Source of the DNA: Sphingomonadaceae bacterium
GTDB taxonomy: Bacteria; Pseudomonadota; Alphaproteobacteria; Sphingomonadales; Sphingomonadaceae
Length of the DNA: 64,000 bases
Assembly: GCA_947453945.1 (NCBI GenBank)
Contig: CANGJB010000012.1
Coordinates: 1-64,000 of the forward strand
Direction: 5' to 3'
A program made the translations under genes and the position numbers. Of this stretch, positions 62,679 through 64,000 are shown piece by piece (position 1 is the first letter of the stretch; each line of letters opens with the position of its first letter). Below the pieces are notes generated by a model. That model was not told the origin of the DNA, made no database searches, and saw only the letters and a program-made list of their open reading frames with translations.

Positions 62679-63206
62679 ATGCGAGTTGCCCTGCCCGAAG
62701 CCCAACACCAGAATCCGCTCGGCCACTTGTCCGAGCACTATGCGCCCGAGATCGTGAACGCCGCCTTCGGCTTTTCCGATGTCACCTACCGCATGTCGAA
62801 GCTGCCCACGCGCTTGTTCGAAGGCGCGCGGATGCGCACCGCGCTGATCAACGGGTGCCAGCTCTGCCAGAATTTCCGCGTGCTGCGGGATCGGCCCGAT
62901 ATCGAACGTACGAATGGCCCCGCGCCGGACGAGGCGTTCTATGCCGCCGTCCACAAATGGCGCACATCGCCCGAGCTTTCGGAGCGCGAGAAGCTCGCCA
63001 TCGAATATGCCGAAAAGGTCGGCCTCGATCCGCAGGGCCTTGCCGCCGACGAGGACTTCTGGGCGCGCTACAAGGCGGCGCTTACTGATGACGAGATCGT
63101 CGATCTCGCCTTCTGCGTCGCGGTGTGGATGGGGCTGGGCCGCGTCGCCCACGTCCTTGGCCTCGATGCAGTCTGCGCGCTCCCGGCGCTGCGCGAAGTG
63201 GCTTGA
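62679..63206 (+). CDS. Carboxymuconolactone decarboxylase-family (AhpD-like) protein
   Basis: A 175-residue protein of the CMD fold. RLFEGARMRTALINGCQLCQ has a CxxC pair, and LSEREKLAIEYAEK with LTDDEIVDLAFCVAVWMGLG completes the helical family pattern. ATG 62679 follows ACGGAGGATGCC, a good site. It stops at 63204-63206, overlapping the next start (TGATG). It may be a redox-active AhpD-type protein or a lyase; the CxxC favours the former. Confidence 0.85.
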   Translation: MRVALPEAQHQNPLGHLSEHYAPEIVNAAFGFSDVTYRMSKLPTRLFEGARMRTALINGCQLCQNFRVLRDRPDIERTNGPAPDEAFYAAVHKWRTSPELSEREKLAIEYAEKVGLDPQGLAADEDFWARYKAALTDDEIVDLAFCVAVWMGLGRVAHVLGLDAVCALPALREVA

Positions 63207-63742
63207 TGGCGGGCGGCGGTCTGGATCGGCGCGGCTTGCTGGGCGGGCTGGCGGCAGGCGGCGCGGCACTCGGTGCGGGGGGTGGCGCACTGGCGGCAGA
63301 CCTGCCCGCCGGGCCGCGCGCCGTCCCGGTCTATCAAGCGGTCGCCCTGCTCGAAGAACGCGTGCCCCACGGCACCACGCCTTATGGCGAGCGGTTCCGC
63401 GTGCCGATCATCGGCGGGTCGTTCGAGGGGCCGGATCTCAAGGGCCGCATCGTGCCCGGCGGCGCAGATTGGCAGCTCCTGCGCGGCGATGGCTATCTCG
63501 AACTCGTCGCCGACTACTATATGGAAACTGACGACAAAGTGCTGATCAAGGTCACCAATCGCGGCCTGATTCAGACCGCGCCGGGGCCTGATGGCAAGCG
63601 CTATGCCATGACAACGCCTCACTTCGAGGCGCCGATGGGCAAGTACGGCTGGCTCAACCAGTTCGTGTTCGCCGGCACCGTCGCGCCGGGGGCTGCGGGC
63701 AAGGCGCCCTCGGTCAACCTCTCGATCTTCAAGCTGGTCTGA
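63206..63742 (+). CDS. DUF3237 family protein with Tat-like signal
   Basis: A 178-residue protein. It starts with LDRRGLLGGLAAGGAALGAG, a twin-arginine-like leader. The DUF3237 domain follows: GERFRVPIIGGSFEGPDLKG, IVPGGADWQLL and APMGKYGWLNQFVFAGT. It overlaps the CMD gene stop, so the two are co-translated. DUF3237 proteins occur with aromatic or steroid catabolic genes; function is not established. Confidence 0.85.
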   Translation: MAGGGLDRRGLLGGLAAGGAALGAGGGALAADLPAGPRAVPVYQAVALLEERVPHGTTPYGERFRVPIIGGSFEGPDLKGRIVPGGADWQLLRGDGYLELVADYYMETDDKVLIKVTNRGLIQTAPGPDGKRYAMTTPHFEAPMGKYGWLNQFVFAGTVAPGAAGKAPSVNLSIFKLV

Positions 63743-63813
63743 GGCTTTCCCCAGCGCGCCGAACATGCCACGCTGCACACGTTTGCTTGCCTGCTTTCGG
63801 AAAGTCCCGCCCG

Positions 63814-64000
63814 ATGAACACGCCTGATCTTGCCGCCTGGTGGATGCCCTTCACCGCCAACCGCCAGTTCAAGTCGCAGCCCCGCCTGCTGGCCGAAGCA
63901 CGCGGCATGTTCTACCGCTCGGCCGACGACCGCGAGATCCTTGATGGCACCGCCGGGCTGTGGTGTGTCAACGCCGGGCACGGGCGTGACGAGATTGCCG
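63814..64000 (+). CDS. N-terminal part of a class III aminotransferase (omega-amino acid:pyruvate type)
   Basis: ATG 63814 opens a frame to the window end (62 codons). LAAWWMPFTANRQFK and DREILDGTAGLWCVNAGHGR match the N-terminus of omega-amino acid-pyruvate (beta-alanine-pyruvate) aminotransferases. The Trp/Arg pattern is typical. The PLP lysine lies outside the window. Confidence 0.85.
   Translation, partial: MNTPDLAAWWMPFTANRQFKSQPRLLAEARGMFYRSADDREILDGTAGLWCVNAGHGRDEIA

Noticed and set aside
1..64000. CRISPR arrays, rRNA genes, intact insertion sequences
   Set aside because: Scanned for regularly spaced repeats, rRNA-like blocks and transposase motifs; none convincing.

Overview
The window is GC-rich alphaproteobacterial DNA. 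The best fit is a sphingomonad (Novosphingobium or Sphingobium-like). This rests on gene content only: a TonB receptor with its own ECF sigma/anti-sigma pair, an isoquinoline-oxidoreductase-type Mo hydroxylase, a Rieske oxygenase with SDR, CMD and DUF3237 partners, an acdR-acdS pair, and CtrA-type TTAA-N7-TTAA boxes. The species call is an inference.

Region 1 (1-14062) is the distal part of a genomic island inserted in a tRNA-Lys(UUU) gene. On the minus strand it carries a defence operon (Ser/Thr-kinase-like protein, hsdM, hsdS, hsdR, YgjP-type metallopeptidase). An AT-rich lipoprotein gene with an upstream mini-ORF follows. Then comes a P4-like operon: integrase, hypothetical, AlpA, CHC2/TOPRIM primase, DUF3987 protein. 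It ends at a 47-bp copy of the tRNA 3' half (14016-14062). The intact tRNA and the other island end should lie left of the window.

Region 2 (14063-17745) is a second, decayed tandem island ending in an identical 47-bp copy (17699-17745). It holds two small secreted-protein genes with duplicated leaders (one broken by an in-frame TGA), small fragments, and a chimeric integrase pseudogene carrying a 61-bp patch nearly identical to the intact integrase. A third integrase tail (about 17873-18193) lies outside the repeat, so this site appears to have been used several times.

Region 3 (18611-33392) runs entirely on the plus strand: TonB-dependent receptor with STN domain, ECF sigma factor, FecR, a two-subunit Mo hydroxylase, then virB1-B2-B3-B4-B6-B9-B10-B11 packed with ATGA overlaps. 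No virB5, virB7, virB8 or virD4 is present. A short decayed stretch (33393-34200) follows.

Region 4 (34201-49381) is a surface-polysaccharide cluster on the minus strand. It includes ddhA-ddhB-ddhC for a CDP-3,6-dideoxy-4-ketosugar, then an aldolase-like protein, a HAD-like protein, an acetolactate-synthase-like ThDP enzyme and a reductase, which together suggest a branched-chain deoxysugar. Export and assembly genes follow (Wza-type, Wzz/KpsE-type, GT2, GtrA, GT87-like). A double CtrA box sits upstream of ddhA. A GT39-like membrane transferase precedes it.

Region 5 (49555-64000) is core-like metabolism: CoA-transferase and amino-acid permease, acdR/acdS, a diguanylate cyclase, a TPR gene broken by an in-frame TAA, and a catabolic group (TetR, alcohol dehydrogenase, Rieske oxygenase, type-B carboxylesterase, SDR, CMD protein, DUF3237 protein, start of a class III aminotransferase). 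I saw no rRNA, complete tRNA, CRISPR array or intact insertion sequence.
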